Source: JARRRL01 sp037380725 (GTDB lineage: Bacteria; Pseudomonadota; Gammaproteobacteria; Pseudomonadales; JANQJO01). From it: DNA of 10,995 nucleotides. The DNA lies in the NCBI GenBank assembly GCA_037380725.1, contig JARRRL010000084.1, positions 1 to 10,995 on the forward strand. Direction: 5' to 3'. A program made the translations under genes and the position numbers. The notes under the pieces are model-generated. The model was given only the letters and a program-made list of their open reading frames with translations. It was not told the origin of the DNA and made no database searches. This document shows, in pieces, positions 1 to 8,075 of the stretch. The first letter of the stretch is position 1. The number at the start of each line of letters is the position of its first letter.

Positions 1-335
1 CGATGTTGCAGTACATTTTATGTGCGGCACGCTTTGGTCACTGCATTAAAGTCATTGGTCGAGAAAAGGTAGGTTCGACGACGTCCGCAACAGAGTGTCG
101 ACGCTTGTTGCAAGACTGGTTGAATCAATACACGACCGCGAGTTCGGGTACCTCTGAGTCACTGAAGGCTAAGTATCCTCTGGGAGAAAGCCAAGTACAG
201 ATTTCGGAGGTGCCTGGGCGATTGGCTTTGTTCAATTGCATCATACATCTTAAACCCCACTATCAACTGGATCAGTTGGTATCCAGCATTCAATTGGTGA
301 CGCAATTGGCTGTTGGGGCGGCGAGTGGGCAGTAA
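1..335 (+). CDS. tssC: T6SS contractile sheath large subunit TssC (C-terminal end only)
   Basis: This is the last ~110 residues of TssC (VipB/ImpD/EvpB family), which forms the cytoplasmic contractile sheath with TssB. The 5' end lies outside the window, and the frame is already open at the left edge. The visible part matches the family's C-terminal domain: an LQYILCAARFGHCIKVIGRE segment, then LLQDWLNQYT, a KAKYPLGE stretch, and the hallmark HLKPHYQLDQLVSSIQLVT near the end. In the assembled sheath this region helps form the core that surrounds the Hcp tube. The TssC N-terminus, where ClpV binds in Vibrio cholerae, is not visible, so the TssC-ClpV class cannot be read from this piece. A TAA stop is followed 52 bp later by tagJ. 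The Met at position 3 is internal and not a start. Confidence 0.95.
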   Translation, partial: MLQYILCAARFGHCIKVIGREKVGSTTSATECRRLLQDWLNQYTTASSGTSESLKAKYPLGESQVQISEVPGRLALFNCIIHLKPHYQLDQLVSSIQLVTQLAVGAASGQ

Positions 336-387
336 TAAAAATCTAAAACGACTTATTGATGAACCGACACAAGGTGAGATCGTGCTA

Positions 388-1341
388 ATGGATAATGCTG
401 TTAAACAAGCGCTACATACGGGAGACCTGGAGCAGGCGATTCGTTTGGCAGCGCAAGCGGTTCGAACGAATCCCACTTGCGTGGCTGAACGCGCCCTGTA
501 TGCCACATTGTGGTGTGTTAAAGGTGATTTATTGCGAGCCGATCAACAGCTTCATGTCTTGTTGAATCAAGATCCCAATCTGGGTGTGACGATACAGCCT
601 TGGCGAGAGTTGTTGGTTGCTGCCCGTCACCGAAATGATGTGTTTATGGGGACCGCCGCGCCCGCTCTTGCGCACGCCGCTACACCTGCTATTGAGACCG
701 CTTTGCAACGCTTATTATTATTGCGTGAAAAGTTATTGCGTGAAAAGTTATTGCCCGACAAGCGGGATACCAAACCCTGTATTTTGGAAACTGATCAAAA
801 TACGAATATCACTGACGAAAAAACGGTGTCTGAGCCGGCACTCATACCGATTCGTGTGGCAAAACAAGATCCCTCAAAACCTGAAAATGAATGGGTTTGG
901 CGGGATATTGATTGGCAAGACCTAGATGATCGGTTTGCCGGTATTATTGAATTGTTAAGCACAAATGGCCAGTATTATTGGGTGGATATGTGCCAGGTTG
1001 AGCGATTGAGCATAATACCTCCCACTACGTTTTTGGATCAATTGTGGTTGCCCGTGGAACTTTCCGTTCGGAATGGACCATCGGGGCGATTGTATTTACC
1101 GCTTGTGTACCCTGGGATGCCTGGGCTGACGGTGAATGACTACGAATCGGTATACACATTGGGGCAGCGAACCGATTGGCTTTCACTTAATGATGAGGGG
1201 CGCGAAATGATAACGACTGAAACAGAGGAAGCAGAGCAAGCCGTGTGGCTAAGCATCGGTCGAGGACGGCGAACTTGGTTCATTGATGAAAGCATATGCG
1301 ATGTGAGTGATCTAGCGGATTGTAGCCTTTGCGGCTGTTAA
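388..1341 (+). CDS. tagJ: T6SS accessory protein TagJ/ImpE
   Basis: 317-residue TagJ (ImpE/SciE/HsiE family), a cytoplasmic accessory protein that in P. aeruginosa (HsiE1) binds the TssB N-terminus and ClpV and so links sheath and disassembly ATPase. The N-terminal ~80 residues are helical and TPR-like (ALHTGDLEQAIRLAAQAVR, then LLRADQQLHVLLNQDP). The C-terminal domain carries the ImpE signature (WVWRDIDWQDLDDRF, NGQYYWVDMCQVERL, PPTTFLDQLWLPVEL, LPLVYPG). ATG 388 is preferred because AGGTGAG (372-378) lies 9 bp upstream. The frame is also open further upstream, to a TTG at 313, but that overlaps tssC and lacks a ribosome site. Oddities: a polar linker (~residues 108-168) that includes a duplicated LLREK, and a cysteine-rich tail ending in C-x2-C-x-C. 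At 317 residues it seems somewhat longer than the usual ~270-290. Its place between tssC and tssE is typical. Confidence 0.9.
   Translation: MDNAVKQALHTGDLEQAIRLAAQAVRTNPTCVAERALYATLWCVKGDLLRADQQLHVLLNQDPNLGVTIQPWRELLVAARHRNDVFMGTAAPALAHAATPAIETALQRLLLLREKLLREKLLPDKRDTKPCILETDQNTNITDEKTVSEPALIPIRVAKQDPSKPENEWVWRDIDWQDLDDRFAGIIELLSTNGQYYWVDMCQVERLSIIPPTTFLDQLWLPVELSVRNGPSGRLYLPLVYPGMPGLTVNDYESVYTLGQRTDWLSLNDEGREMITTETEEAEQAVWLSIGRGRRTWFIDESICDVSDLADCSLCGC
718..747 (+). repeat. 15-bp perfect tandem duplication inside tagJ
   Basis: The unit TTATTGCGTGAAAAG occurs twice head to tail (718-732 and 733-747), followed by a partial third copy, TTATTG (748-753). The unit length is a multiple of three, so the frame is kept, and the protein gains a second Leu-Leu-Arg-Glu-Lys at residues 111-120 in the interdomain linker. 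It looks like replication slippage. Confidence 0.9.
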
Positions 1342-1379
1342 GACTTGTTATACCAAGACAAATGGGTATGGATTCAATT

Positions 1380-1401
1380 TAAGTGACGTATAAGTGACGT
1401 A
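1380..1401 (+). repeat. 11-bp tandem duplication in the tagJ-tssE spacer
   Basis: The unit TAAGTGACGTA is present twice in perfect tandem (1380-1390 and 1391-1401) and is followed by TAA, the start of a third copy. It lies 24 bp before the tssE start, just upstream of the likely ribosome site. It is short and probably a slippage product. A protein-binding role is possible but has no other support. Confidence 0.85.
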
Positions 1402-1424
1402 TAAAGGTATTTGGAAGATAGCGT

Positions 1425-1961
1425 ATGATTAAAACCGAGGGCACGAAGCGTCAAGGCCGAACGGTGAATTATCCGGATAAAGCTGGTGGAATCAGAGCGC
1501 GTACGTATGGTTCTTTGCTGGATCGTTTGTCATTGTCAAACACCGACCAGCAGAGTGGGGATCGTAAGCCAATTGATTTATTAAAAAACAGCATTCGCTT
1601 GGATCTCGAAAATGTCTTGAATACGCGTTTGAAACGACAAGTGTCTATTGAGCATTTCCCCGAGCTGGATGTGTCGATCCTAAATTATGGGTTGCCCGAT
1701 TTCAGCAAAGTTCGTTTTGATGACGAAGCACAGCGCAACGCCTTTGCAGAACGTATTTGTTGGGTCATCGAAACCTTTGAACCTCGCTTATCTTCTGTGA
1801 ACGTGCAAGTTTTGCCTGTTGATGATCAATTTGAGCGGATATTGAATTTACGGATTACAGCTGTGCTGCACATTAGTAATGAGTCGTTGCCTGTGGTGCT
1901 CCAGTCACAGGTAAAAAGCTTTGATCGTTACGTCACCTTTCATGAGGTGAGTTATGGATGA
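1425..1961 (+). CDS. tssE: T6SS baseplate protein TssE (gp25-like)
   Basis: 178-residue TssE, homologue of phage T4 gp25. It sits in the T6SS baseplate wedge with TssF and TssG and nucleates sheath polymerisation. Visible features are the SLLDRLS segment near residue 30, an LLKNSIRLDLENVLNTR helix (residues ~52-68), LNYGLPDFS (~86-94) and the family's invariant Glu-Pro-Arg triad at residues 119-121 (within FEPRLSSVNVQV). The C-terminal strand region (LNLRITAVLHI) is intact. The ATG at 1425 has GGAAG at 1413-1417, 7 bp upstream. The first ~25 residues are basic and polar, a common TssE extension. The gene follows tagJ by 83 bp and overlaps tssF by 8 bp, which suggests coupled translation and stoichiometric production of baseplate subunits. 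Confidence 0.94.
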   Translation: MIKTEGTKRQGRTVNYPDKAGGIRARTYGSLLDRLSLSNTDQQSGDRKPIDLLKNSIRLDLENVLNTRLKRQVSIEHFPELDVSILNYGLPDFSKVRFDDEAQRNAFAERICWVIETFEPRLSSVNVQVLPVDDQFERILNLRITAVLHISNESLPVVLQSQVKSFDRYVTFHEVSYG

Positions 1962-3810
1962 TCGCTTGCTGTCCTATTACAATCGAGAGTTAGCTTATTT
2001 GCGTCGCTTGGGCGCTGAATTTGCGGAGCAACATCCTAAGATAGCAGCTAACTTACGGTTGGATCGGGATGAGGTAGACGACCCGCATGTTTCGCGTTTG
2101 GTTGAGTCTTTTGCGTTTTTAACATCGCGTATACGGTGTACGTTGGACGACAGTTTTCCAGAGCTGACGGAAGCGTTGATTGGTGTCATGTACCCTAACT
2201 TTCATGCGCCATATCCATCACAAAGTGTTGTGCAATTGCAATTACTTAAAAAATTGTTCCACGCGAGCGAGATACCAGCCGGCACATTGTTGTACACTCA
2301 GTGTGAAGGGATACCGCATTGTTTTTATCGAACACGCCACAAAACCACTGTGCTACCAGCCGATATTACGAAAGCGGAGTTCAGTGCTCACCCCTTGCGT
2401 GTTTTCCCATCAAATTCAAATCCTCGATTTCGATCTGTTAAACCTCAATCAGCCTTGTCCGTCACCATCGAGCCATATGCTGAAGAGGGATTCAAAAAGC
2501 TGACAGGTCATGTACGTCGAACGCCTGTTAAATTCTATTTAAACGCGCAAGCACACGTGGCATATTTGCTGTATGAATATTTGTTTGACCGACTGGTTGG
2601 AGTGGGGGTTCAAGCAAAAGGCTCAACAGAACCTGTGGTGCTCTTGGGCCCCGAACACGTGCGATCTTGTGTGTTTTCTCACCTACGAGCTGCACGAGAC
2701 GAGGCTTTGGGTGAGTTTGATGGGCGTGGCAGTGAGGCGCACGATTGGTTGCGAGATTATTTTGGTTTTCCGCAACAATTTTTATTTTTTGAATTAAGTG
2801 GTTTGGAGTCTGTCTGGGAGGCGTGCGCATCTGGTTTCTGCTTATTGTTTTATTTTTCGGACACTCACCCTGAGTTGGTGCAAGGTGTGGATCACAACAC
2901 ATTGTTGTTGGGCTGTACACCCATTACGAACGTGTTTCCATCGAGGGCTCTGACCAGTAATTTAATGAGTCTGGATCGAGAATCTCGAATTGAAGTTGAT
3001 CCACAGTTGCATCCGATTGGTGATGTCCATCACATACGTGAAGTGTCTTTGACGAACGATCGAGGCGCGCGTATTGTGGTGCCACCGTATTTTGGTGGTC
3101 ATCATGACGCCAGCGAAACGGGTCTGTATTGGGTGATGCGACGCGAGAATAGCTCTTTTTATCGTGGTAATATCAGTCATGGTACGGACGCGTATCTTGC
3201 TTTTGTCAGTGAATCCGATGCAGCACTTGATGTTTCAGAAAATTGGAAGGTGGAAGTCGATGTACTGTGTACCAATCGAGATGTGCCGACTCGCTTACCA
3301 TTTGGTCCCTATGAACCGGCGTTATCATTTTATGACAAAGCCGGTGAAGGGGTCCTAGTGAAATGTTTAATGGCTCCGACACCCACACGTCAGCCCCGTT
3401 TAGGCAGTAGCACCGGTTGGCAGTTTATTTCACTTATCACTTTACAATCTTTTAGTGGTGAAGGTGGACTTGAAACGTTAAAGCGCGTTTTATCACTGTA
3501 TGATCCTATTGAAACAGCCAGTTCGGCAAGTTTGGTCGATGGCATTATACAGTTGACCACAACGCCAGTGAGTATGCGCGTTACCCGCCATGGGCGCTCT
3601 GCTTTTTGCCATGGAACGCGCATCATTCTGACCGTGGATCAGCAGTATTATACGGGGAATGGCGTGTACGTATTTGGAGAAGTTTTGAGTGAGTTTTTTG
3701 GACATTTGTGCTCCATAAATAGCTTCACGCAACTCGAGATTCGCGTAACGCAACGACCAGAGGAACCCTTTATCTGGCCAGCGTGCTCTGGCACTGAGGT
3801 GTTGGTGTGA
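1954..3810 (+). CDS. tssF: T6SS baseplate subunit TssF
   Basis: 618-residue TssF (ImpG/VasA family), the largest wedge protein of the T6SS baseplate. It forms a TssF2-TssG complex that joins TssE and TssK and surrounds the VgrG hub. The N-terminus is highly characteristic: LLSYYNRELAYLRRLGAEFA (residues 5-24), HPKIAANLRL, then DDSFPELTEALIGVMYPNFHAPYPS (~65-89). Length agrees with the family (about 580-620), and I see no frameshift or internal stop. The ATG at 1954 lies inside the end of tssE and has AGGTGA at 1945-1950 just upstream. The stop TGA at 3808-3810 overlaps the GTG start of tssG. It is cytoplasmic, with no signal peptide or membrane segment apparent. Identification is firm from the N-terminal signature and gene order. 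Confidence 0.96.
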   Translation: MDDRLLSYYNRELAYLRRLGAEFAEQHPKIAANLRLDRDEVDDPHVSRLVESFAFLTSRIRCTLDDSFPELTEALIGVMYPNFHAPYPSQSVVQLQLLKKLFHASEIPAGTLLYTQCEGIPHCFYRTRHKTTVLPADITKAEFSAHPLRVFPSNSNPRFRSVKPQSALSVTIEPYAEEGFKKLTGHVRRTPVKFYLNAQAHVAYLLYEYLFDRLVGVGVQAKGSTEPVVLLGPEHVRSCVFSHLRAARDEALGEFDGRGSEAHDWLRDYFGFPQQFLFFELSGLESVWEACASGFCLLFYFSDTHPELVQGVDHNTLLLGCTPITNVFPSRALTSNLMSLDRESRIEVDPQLHPIGDVHHIREVSLTNDRGARIVVPPYFGGHHDASETGLYWVMRRENSSFYRGNISHGTDAYLAFVSESDAALDVSENWKVEVDVLCTNRDVPTRLPFGPYEPALSFYDKAGEGVLVKCLMAPTPTRQPRLGSSTGWQFISLITLQSFSGEGGLETLKRVLSLYDPIETASSASLVDGIIQLTTTPVSMRVTRHGRSAFCHGTRIILTVDQQYYTGNGVYVFGEVLSEFFGHLCSINSFTQLEIRVTQRPEEPFIWPACSGTEVLV

Positions 3811-4982
3811 AGATTGACGAATCCGAGCAAATAAACCATGTTGAGCGGACTGACCACTGCGGGCAAGCGAACAATGGTGTTGATCGTTTGCTGGGTGGCA
3901 ATGAGACCGTGAAGCACAGTACGGCGAATTTTTTTGGTTGGATTTTAGCTTTAGAGAAAGCGGCTCGAACCAAGAACAACGATACCGATTTTTGTCCTTT
4001 GGGTGAGGATGGACCACCCCGCCGGGAAGCGGTTCGTTTTATCAATGATTTTGGTATGGCGTTTCCGACGTTGATCGGACAAGATGTGTCATCAGAGTAC
4101 CTTAACCAGGGCTTGATTGTTCCCAGCGTTAAGCCGAATGTATCTCGTCTTGTCCGGGTGGCTTTCATGGGATTGATTGGTGGCACCGGAGTATTGCCAT
4201 TGCATTACACGCGCTTGGTCCTCAGTCGTCTGCGTCAGAAAGACACAGCTTTATATGATTTTTTTAATCTCTTTACACACCGATTGGTTTCTTTATTTTA
4301 TCGATCTTGGATGAAGTATCGCCTGCCCTATCAGTTATCGCAAGCACGATTGACAAACTGCGAAGATAATATTACGGCGGTGATTCGTCACCTGTCGGGT
4401 GTGTTCAGTGCGCGTAAACGTAATGTGGAAATGTACTATGCTGGGCACTTTGCGAGGCGGATCAAGAGTGCACAAATGCTGTCCGCTGTCTTGTCTGATT
4501 TTTTGCGCGCGCCTGTTCGTATTAAACAGTTTCAGGGTCGATGGCTTACGGTGTCCCCCGAAGCGCGCACTACCTTGTGCACTCACTCAATTGAACGCGC
4601 TTCGAATACGCATCGCGCATTGGATACGCGAACTCGATTAGGAGAAGGGATTCTTCTGGGGCGACGTGTGTGGGATCTTCATGGCGGCATTGAGATTGAA
4701 ATGGGCCCCGTTTCGCGGAACCGTTATCAGCAATTTATGCTTGGCACGGATTGGCATGAACGCTTGCAACAGTTAATACATGGCTATACACCAGAGCACC
4801 TTGTGGTGCGCGTCTGTTTTCACATTGATGAAATGGATCGTCGTGGATTGTTATTGAATGGATCAGCGCAGTTAAAACGAACGGCGTGGCTGGGAACTTT
4901 TGCTCCCATCCGTCATCAATCCGGCCATTCTGGCGAATGCACGGTGCACCGACGCGTCTTGTACACTTTGACTCGAATGTGA
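3807..4982 (+). CDS. tssG: T6SS baseplate subunit TssG
   Basis: 391-residue TssG (ImpH/VasB family), partner of TssF in the baseplate wedge. Family signatures: REAVRFINDFGMAFP (~73-87), FMGLIGGTGVLPLHYTRLVL (~120-139), RQKDTALYDFFNLFTHRLVS (~143-162) followed by LFYRSWMKYR, and LGEGILLGRRVWDLHGG (~278-294). The start is GTG at 3807, overlapping the tssF stop as GTGA, with GAGG at 3796-3799, 7 bp upstream, so translational re-initiation is likely. The first ~40 residues are polar and do not resemble the conserved core, and total length is slightly above the common ~330-370, suggesting an N-terminal extension. No later in-frame Met fits the N-terminal homology better. The last codons and the stop lie in a 17-bp tandem duplication that leaves the protein unchanged. 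Confidence 0.94.
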   Translation: MKIDESEQINHVERTDHCGQANNGVDRLLGGNETVKHSTANFFGWILALEKAARTKNNDTDFCPLGEDGPPRREAVRFINDFGMAFPTLIGQDVSSEYLNQGLIVPSVKPNVSRLVRVAFMGLIGGTGVLPLHYTRLVLSRLRQKDTALYDFFNLFTHRLVSLFYRSWMKYRLPYQLSQARLTNCEDNITAVIRHLSGVFSARKRNVEMYYAGHFARRIKSAQMLSAVLSDFLRAPVRIKQFQGRWLTVSPEARTTLCTHSIERASNTHRALDTRTRLGEGILLGRRVWDLHGGIEIEMGPVSRNRYQQFMLGTDWHERLQQLIHGYTPEHLVVRVCFHIDEMDRRGLLLNGSAQLKRTAWLGTFAPIRHQSGHSGECTVHRRVLYTLTRM

Positions 4983-5001
4983 GGTTGACTCGAATGTGAG
5001 G
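4968..5001 (+). repeat. 17-bp tandem duplication spanning the tssG stop codon
   Basis: TTGACTCGAATGTGAGG occurs at 4968-4984 and again at 4985-5001. The first copy encodes the C-terminal Leu-Thr-Arg-Met and the TGA stop (4980-4982). The second is untranslated and lies in the tssG-tssH spacer. Because the original stop is kept, the duplication only lengthens the spacer. It is the third short tandem duplication in this operon. Confidence 0.92.
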
Positions 5002-5072
5002 ATAGATTGCCCGCTGGACACGCAAGGCAAATCGCATTGATTACTCATACAAGAAAAAATAAGGTAAAGTGA

Positions 5073-7706
5073 ATGGAATTTGAAAAATTAATACAAAAAT
5101 TATCCCACGTTAGTCGATCGTTGTTTGAAAGCGCAGTGGCAGATGCCTCCAGTCGGACGCATGGGAGTATTGATATTTGGCATTGGCTTTATCAGTGCGC
5201 GCGTGATTTGAATGATGATGGTGTGGCAGTGTGTGAAGCGTGTGACCTGTCCATTAACACACTGGCTGATAACATAGCGCAACATTTGGAAAAAGTGAAG
5301 TCAGGCTACCAAGGGTTTCCTAAAATTTCGCCTGAGGTGATGCGTTGGCTATTCGATTCGTGGTTGTTGGCATCCGGTGAATATGAAGCAACGGTAGTGC
5401 GACCAATTCATTTACTGCTGTCGTTAGTAGAGAACCCAGCCATTTTTTTGTCAATGTGTGATCACGTTCCTATTTTGCGAAAACTACGCGCTGAGGTGAT
5501 ACGCCAACGCTGTGAGGCCATCTTAACGGAAGAAGCCACGGCGTCTACACGGGACTGTCACAACGCGCCTTCTGCGCTAAATGCATACACAACTGATTTG
5601 ACACAAGAGGCGCAACAAGGTCGATTGGACCCTGTGCTGTGTCGAGAAATGGAAATTCGCCAGTTGATTGATGTGTTGTGTCGTCGTCGCCAGAATAACG
5701 CGATTTTGACTGGGGATGCGGGTGTGGGTAAAACAGCGGTTGTTGAAGGCTTAGCGCAACGGATTGTTGCGGGCCAAGTGCCCGAAGCACTACGATCGGT
5801 GTGTTTGTTGAGTTTAGATTTGGGGGCTCTGCAGGCGGGCGCGAGTGTTAAAGGTGAATTTGAAAAACGTCTAAAGCAAGTTATTCGTGAGATTGCACAG
5901 CATGAACAACCTGTGGTGTTGTTTATCGACGAGGCGCATGGGCTTGTGGGGTCGGGTAGCGCTGGTGCAGGAGATGCGCCTAATTTACTGAAGCCCGCAT
6001 TAGCACGGGGTGAGTTGAGAACCATTGCTGCAACCACTTGGGCCGAATACAAGAAGTATTTTGAATCGGATGCGGCGTTAACACGACGCTTTCAGGTTGT
6101 GAAAGTGGAAGAGCCCAATGAAGAGCAGGCCACGGTTATGTTGCGCAGTATGGCACCTAGTCTGGAAGCACATCATGGCGTTGTCATCTTAGAAGAAGCT
6201 CTGGATGCCGCTGTACGATTATCAAATCGCTATATAACGGGTCGTCAATTGCCAGATAAAGGCGTTAGTCTATTGGACACAGCCTGCGCGCGCGTTGCGT
6301 TGAGTCAGCGGGCGGAACCGTTATCCGCTGAATTAAAGCGACGTTGTATCGATGATGCAAGCGCTGAGTTGGAGCGGTTAAAGAATGAAACCGCATCGGG
6401 AGCGTGTCATCATGAGCGACTTGAAGCGCTCATGGCAAAACGTGAACAGTGGCGTCAAGAGCTGGATGCAGAGGGGCAGTGTTGGTTGTTGGAAAAGCGT
6501 CTTGTGGAACAATTACAAGCGAGTCGTAGTGCATCCCTTGCAGCGCGCTGTAACGCGGAAATGCACGATGAATGTGATGCCGTTCAAGCGTTAGCGCTCG
6601 AAGTTTCTGCGCTGAAGCAGCAGTTGAATACGCAGCAAAAAGCCGGTCCGCGTGTTCACGATTGTGTGGATCGAGCCGTGGTTGCTGCGGTGGTATCCGA
6701 TTGGACGGGTATTCCTGTGGGGCGGCTCAGTAGCGATCAATTCGAAAATTTAATGACCTTGGAGCAGCGGCTGGAGGAGCGCATCAAGGGACAGCAACAT
6801 GCCTTGTCGACAATCAGTCGTGTGGTGCGTGTGAGCCGTGCCGGTCTGGCGGATCCTCGCAAACCTGCAGGTATTTTTATGTTGCTTGGCCCCAGCGGTG
6901 TTGGAAAAACTGAAACCGCCATGGCGTTAGCCGAAACGATGTATGGCTCCGAGCATAATATAACCATAGTAAATATGTCGGAGTTTAAAGAAGAGCACAA
7001 GGTTTCAATGTTGCTCGGAGCGCCTCCTGGCTATGTGGGTTACGGTCAAGGGGGAGTATTGACTGAAGCGGTTCGACGCAAACCGTACAGCGTTGTGTTG
7101 TTAGACGAAATCGAAAAAGCGCATCCAGGTGTGCACGATGTGTTTTATCAGATCTTTGATAAGGGTATGGTTCGAGATGGAGAAGGGCGAGATATTGATT
7201 TTCGTAATACAATGATTGTGATGACGAGCAATGTGGCAAGTTTGAAAATTGAACAACTTTGTGCGGATCCAGATGTTCGTCCAGAACCTGATATATTGCT
7301 GAATGCGATTCAATCTGAGTTACGCGATATCTTTCAGCCCGCATTTTTAGGACGCGTCTGTGCGATTCCCTACTACCCGCTAACAGAAGATATTTTGTGT
7401 CAAATTATTACACAACAACTGTCGTGTTTTGTGGATCGAATACGAAAGCACTATGGAGCCAGTTGTGACATAACTGATCGTGTGTACGATGCATTGATCG
7501 CAGCGTGTTCGGTATCCGATACGGGCGCACGGCGTGTTACGGACTTGCTAGAAGGTAAATTGTTGCCTACACTTGCTGATCGCGTATTAACGGCATTGGC
7601 CAAAATGGAAAGAATCCAATCAATCCGCATAGATGTTGATCAAAATGGAGTCTTTTCTCCGGAACTGGAAGTGTCACCCAGTCAGTCTGAAACCTCAAAG
7701 CATTAA
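5073..7706 (+). CDS. tssH: T6SS sheath-disassembly AAA+ ATPase TssH/ClpV
   Basis: 877-residue ClpV, the Hsp100/ClpB-type hexameric unfoldase that extracts TssC from the contracted sheath so TssB/TssC can be reused. Order of domains: N-domain (~1-160, with the Clp-N-like SHVSRSLFESAVADASSRTH), NBD1 with Walker A GDAGVGKT (214-221), Walker B VVLFIDEAH (281-289) and arginine-finger region LTRRFQ (336-341), a coiled-coil middle domain (~410-525), and NBD2 with Walker A GPSGVGKT (606-613), Walker B VVLLDEIEKAH (674-684), PAFLGRV (756-762) and sensor-2 GARR (818-821). All ATPase motifs are intact. The ATG at 5073 has AAGG at 5061-5064, 8 bp upstream. The presence of tagJ and the position between tssG and hcp mark it as ClpV and not the housekeeping ClpB. 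It lies 90 bp after tssG, probably in the same operon. Confidence 0.97.
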   Translation: MEFEKLIQKLSHVSRSLFESAVADASSRTHGSIDIWHWLYQCARDLNDDGVAVCEACDLSINTLADNIAQHLEKVKSGYQGFPKISPEVMRWLFDSWLLASGEYEATVVRPIHLLLSLVENPAIFLSMCDHVPILRKLRAEVIRQRCEAILTEEATASTRDCHNAPSALNAYTTDLTQEAQQGRLDPVLCREMEIRQLIDVLCRRRQNNAILTGDAGVGKTAVVEGLAQRIVAGQVPEALRSVCLLSLDLGALQAGASVKGEFEKRLKQVIREIAQHEQPVVLFIDEAHGLVGSGSAGAGDAPNLLKPALARGELRTIAATTWAEYKKYFESDAALTRRFQVVKVEEPNEEQATVMLRSMAPSLEAHHGVVILEEALDAAVRLSNRYITGRQLPDKGVSLLDTACARVALSQRAEPLSAELKRRCIDDASAELERLKNETASGACHHERLEALMAKREQWRQELDAEGQCWLLEKRLVEQLQASRSASLAARCNAEMHDECDAVQALALEVSALKQQLNTQQKAGPRVHDCVDRAVVAAVVSDWTGIPVGRLSSDQFENLMTLEQRLEERIKGQQHALSTISRVVRVSRAGLADPRKPAGIFMLLGPSGVGKTETAMALAETMYGSEHNITIVNMSEFKEEHKVSMLLGAPPGYVGYGQGGVLTEAVRRKPYSVVLLDEIEKAHPGVHDVFYQIFDKGMVRDGEGRDIDFRNTMIVMTSNVASLKIEQLCADPDVRPEPDILLNAIQSELRDIFQPAFLGRVCAIPYYPLTEDILCQIITQQLSCFVDRIRKHYGASCDITDRVYDALIAACSVSDTGARRVTDLLEGKLLPTLADRVLTALAKMERIQSIRIDVDQNGVFSPELEVSPSQSETSKH

Positions 7707-8075
7707 AACTATACAGAAAACGCTATCAATTGCTTATGAAAAATAAATTTACAATGAATAAAAAGTTTGGAATAATCGACATGCCTCATGCAGCGTGGCG
7801 GAGGGTATGCGGATTGATGTCAAATAATGCGTGATGTGTGGAGTGCGGATTTGTGAAATTTATACTTTTGAGAGGTGGTTTGGCTAATTCCAGACTTTGG
7901 AAAAGTTCAATGCTGAGCGTTAAATTTCAAATATAATTTGTCTCAATTTTGCCTTAATATATAGTTATCATTTATAGTTGTGCATCACTATTTGATTTGA
8001 ATGTATTCTTTGTGTCATGCGCACGCTGCATGAGCTAGGAAATGTGTGTAACCCATCGATGATAAAGGAAGTATT
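7707..8075. other. 369-bp AT-rich spacer between tssH and hcp
   Basis: No convincing gene is present. The longest notable start is a 32-codon ORF (7736-7834) with no ribosome site or recognisable homology. A sigma-70-like promoter candidate lies at 7938-7965 (separate entry). A perfect 6-bp dyad, TCATGC-N7-GCATGA (8015-8033), sits between that promoter and the hcp ribosome site. A weak sigma-54-like GG/GC pair with correct spacing occurs at 7796-7810. I see no clear rho-independent terminator after tssH. The spacer is far longer than any other in the cluster, which suggests that hcp is expressed at least partly on its own. Confidence 0.6.
7938..7965 (+). promoter_or_regulatory. candidate sigma-70 promoter for hcp
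   Basis: TTGTCT (7938-7943), 16 bp of spacer, then TATAGT (7960-7965), in the most AT-rich part of the spacer and about 110 bp upstream of the hcp start. A second pairing, TTGCCT (7949-7954) with TATAGT (7973-7978) at 18 bp, overlaps it. Such matches are common in AT-rich DNA, so this is only a candidate. Confidence 0.35.

Noticed and set aside
313..387. Longer tagJ start (TTG at 313) overlapping tssC
   Set aside because: The added residues do not resemble TagJ, there is no ribosome site before 313, and ATG 388 has a good AGGTGAG at proper spacing.
3493..4186. Long minus-strand ORFs opposite tssF/tssG
   Set aside because: They are antisense shadows of well-identified T6SS genes, with low-complexity Ser/Pro/Arg-type translations.
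7796..7810. Sigma-54 promoter for hcp (TGGC...ATGC with correct GG/GC spacing)
   Set aside because: The middle of the -24 element does not match, and it would leave a ~250-nt leader. It is mentioned only as a weak possibility.
7736..7834. 32-codon ORF after tssH (starts MKNKFTMNKKFG)
   Set aside because: No ribosome site and no recognisable family. Start-rich short frames are expected in AT-rich DNA.
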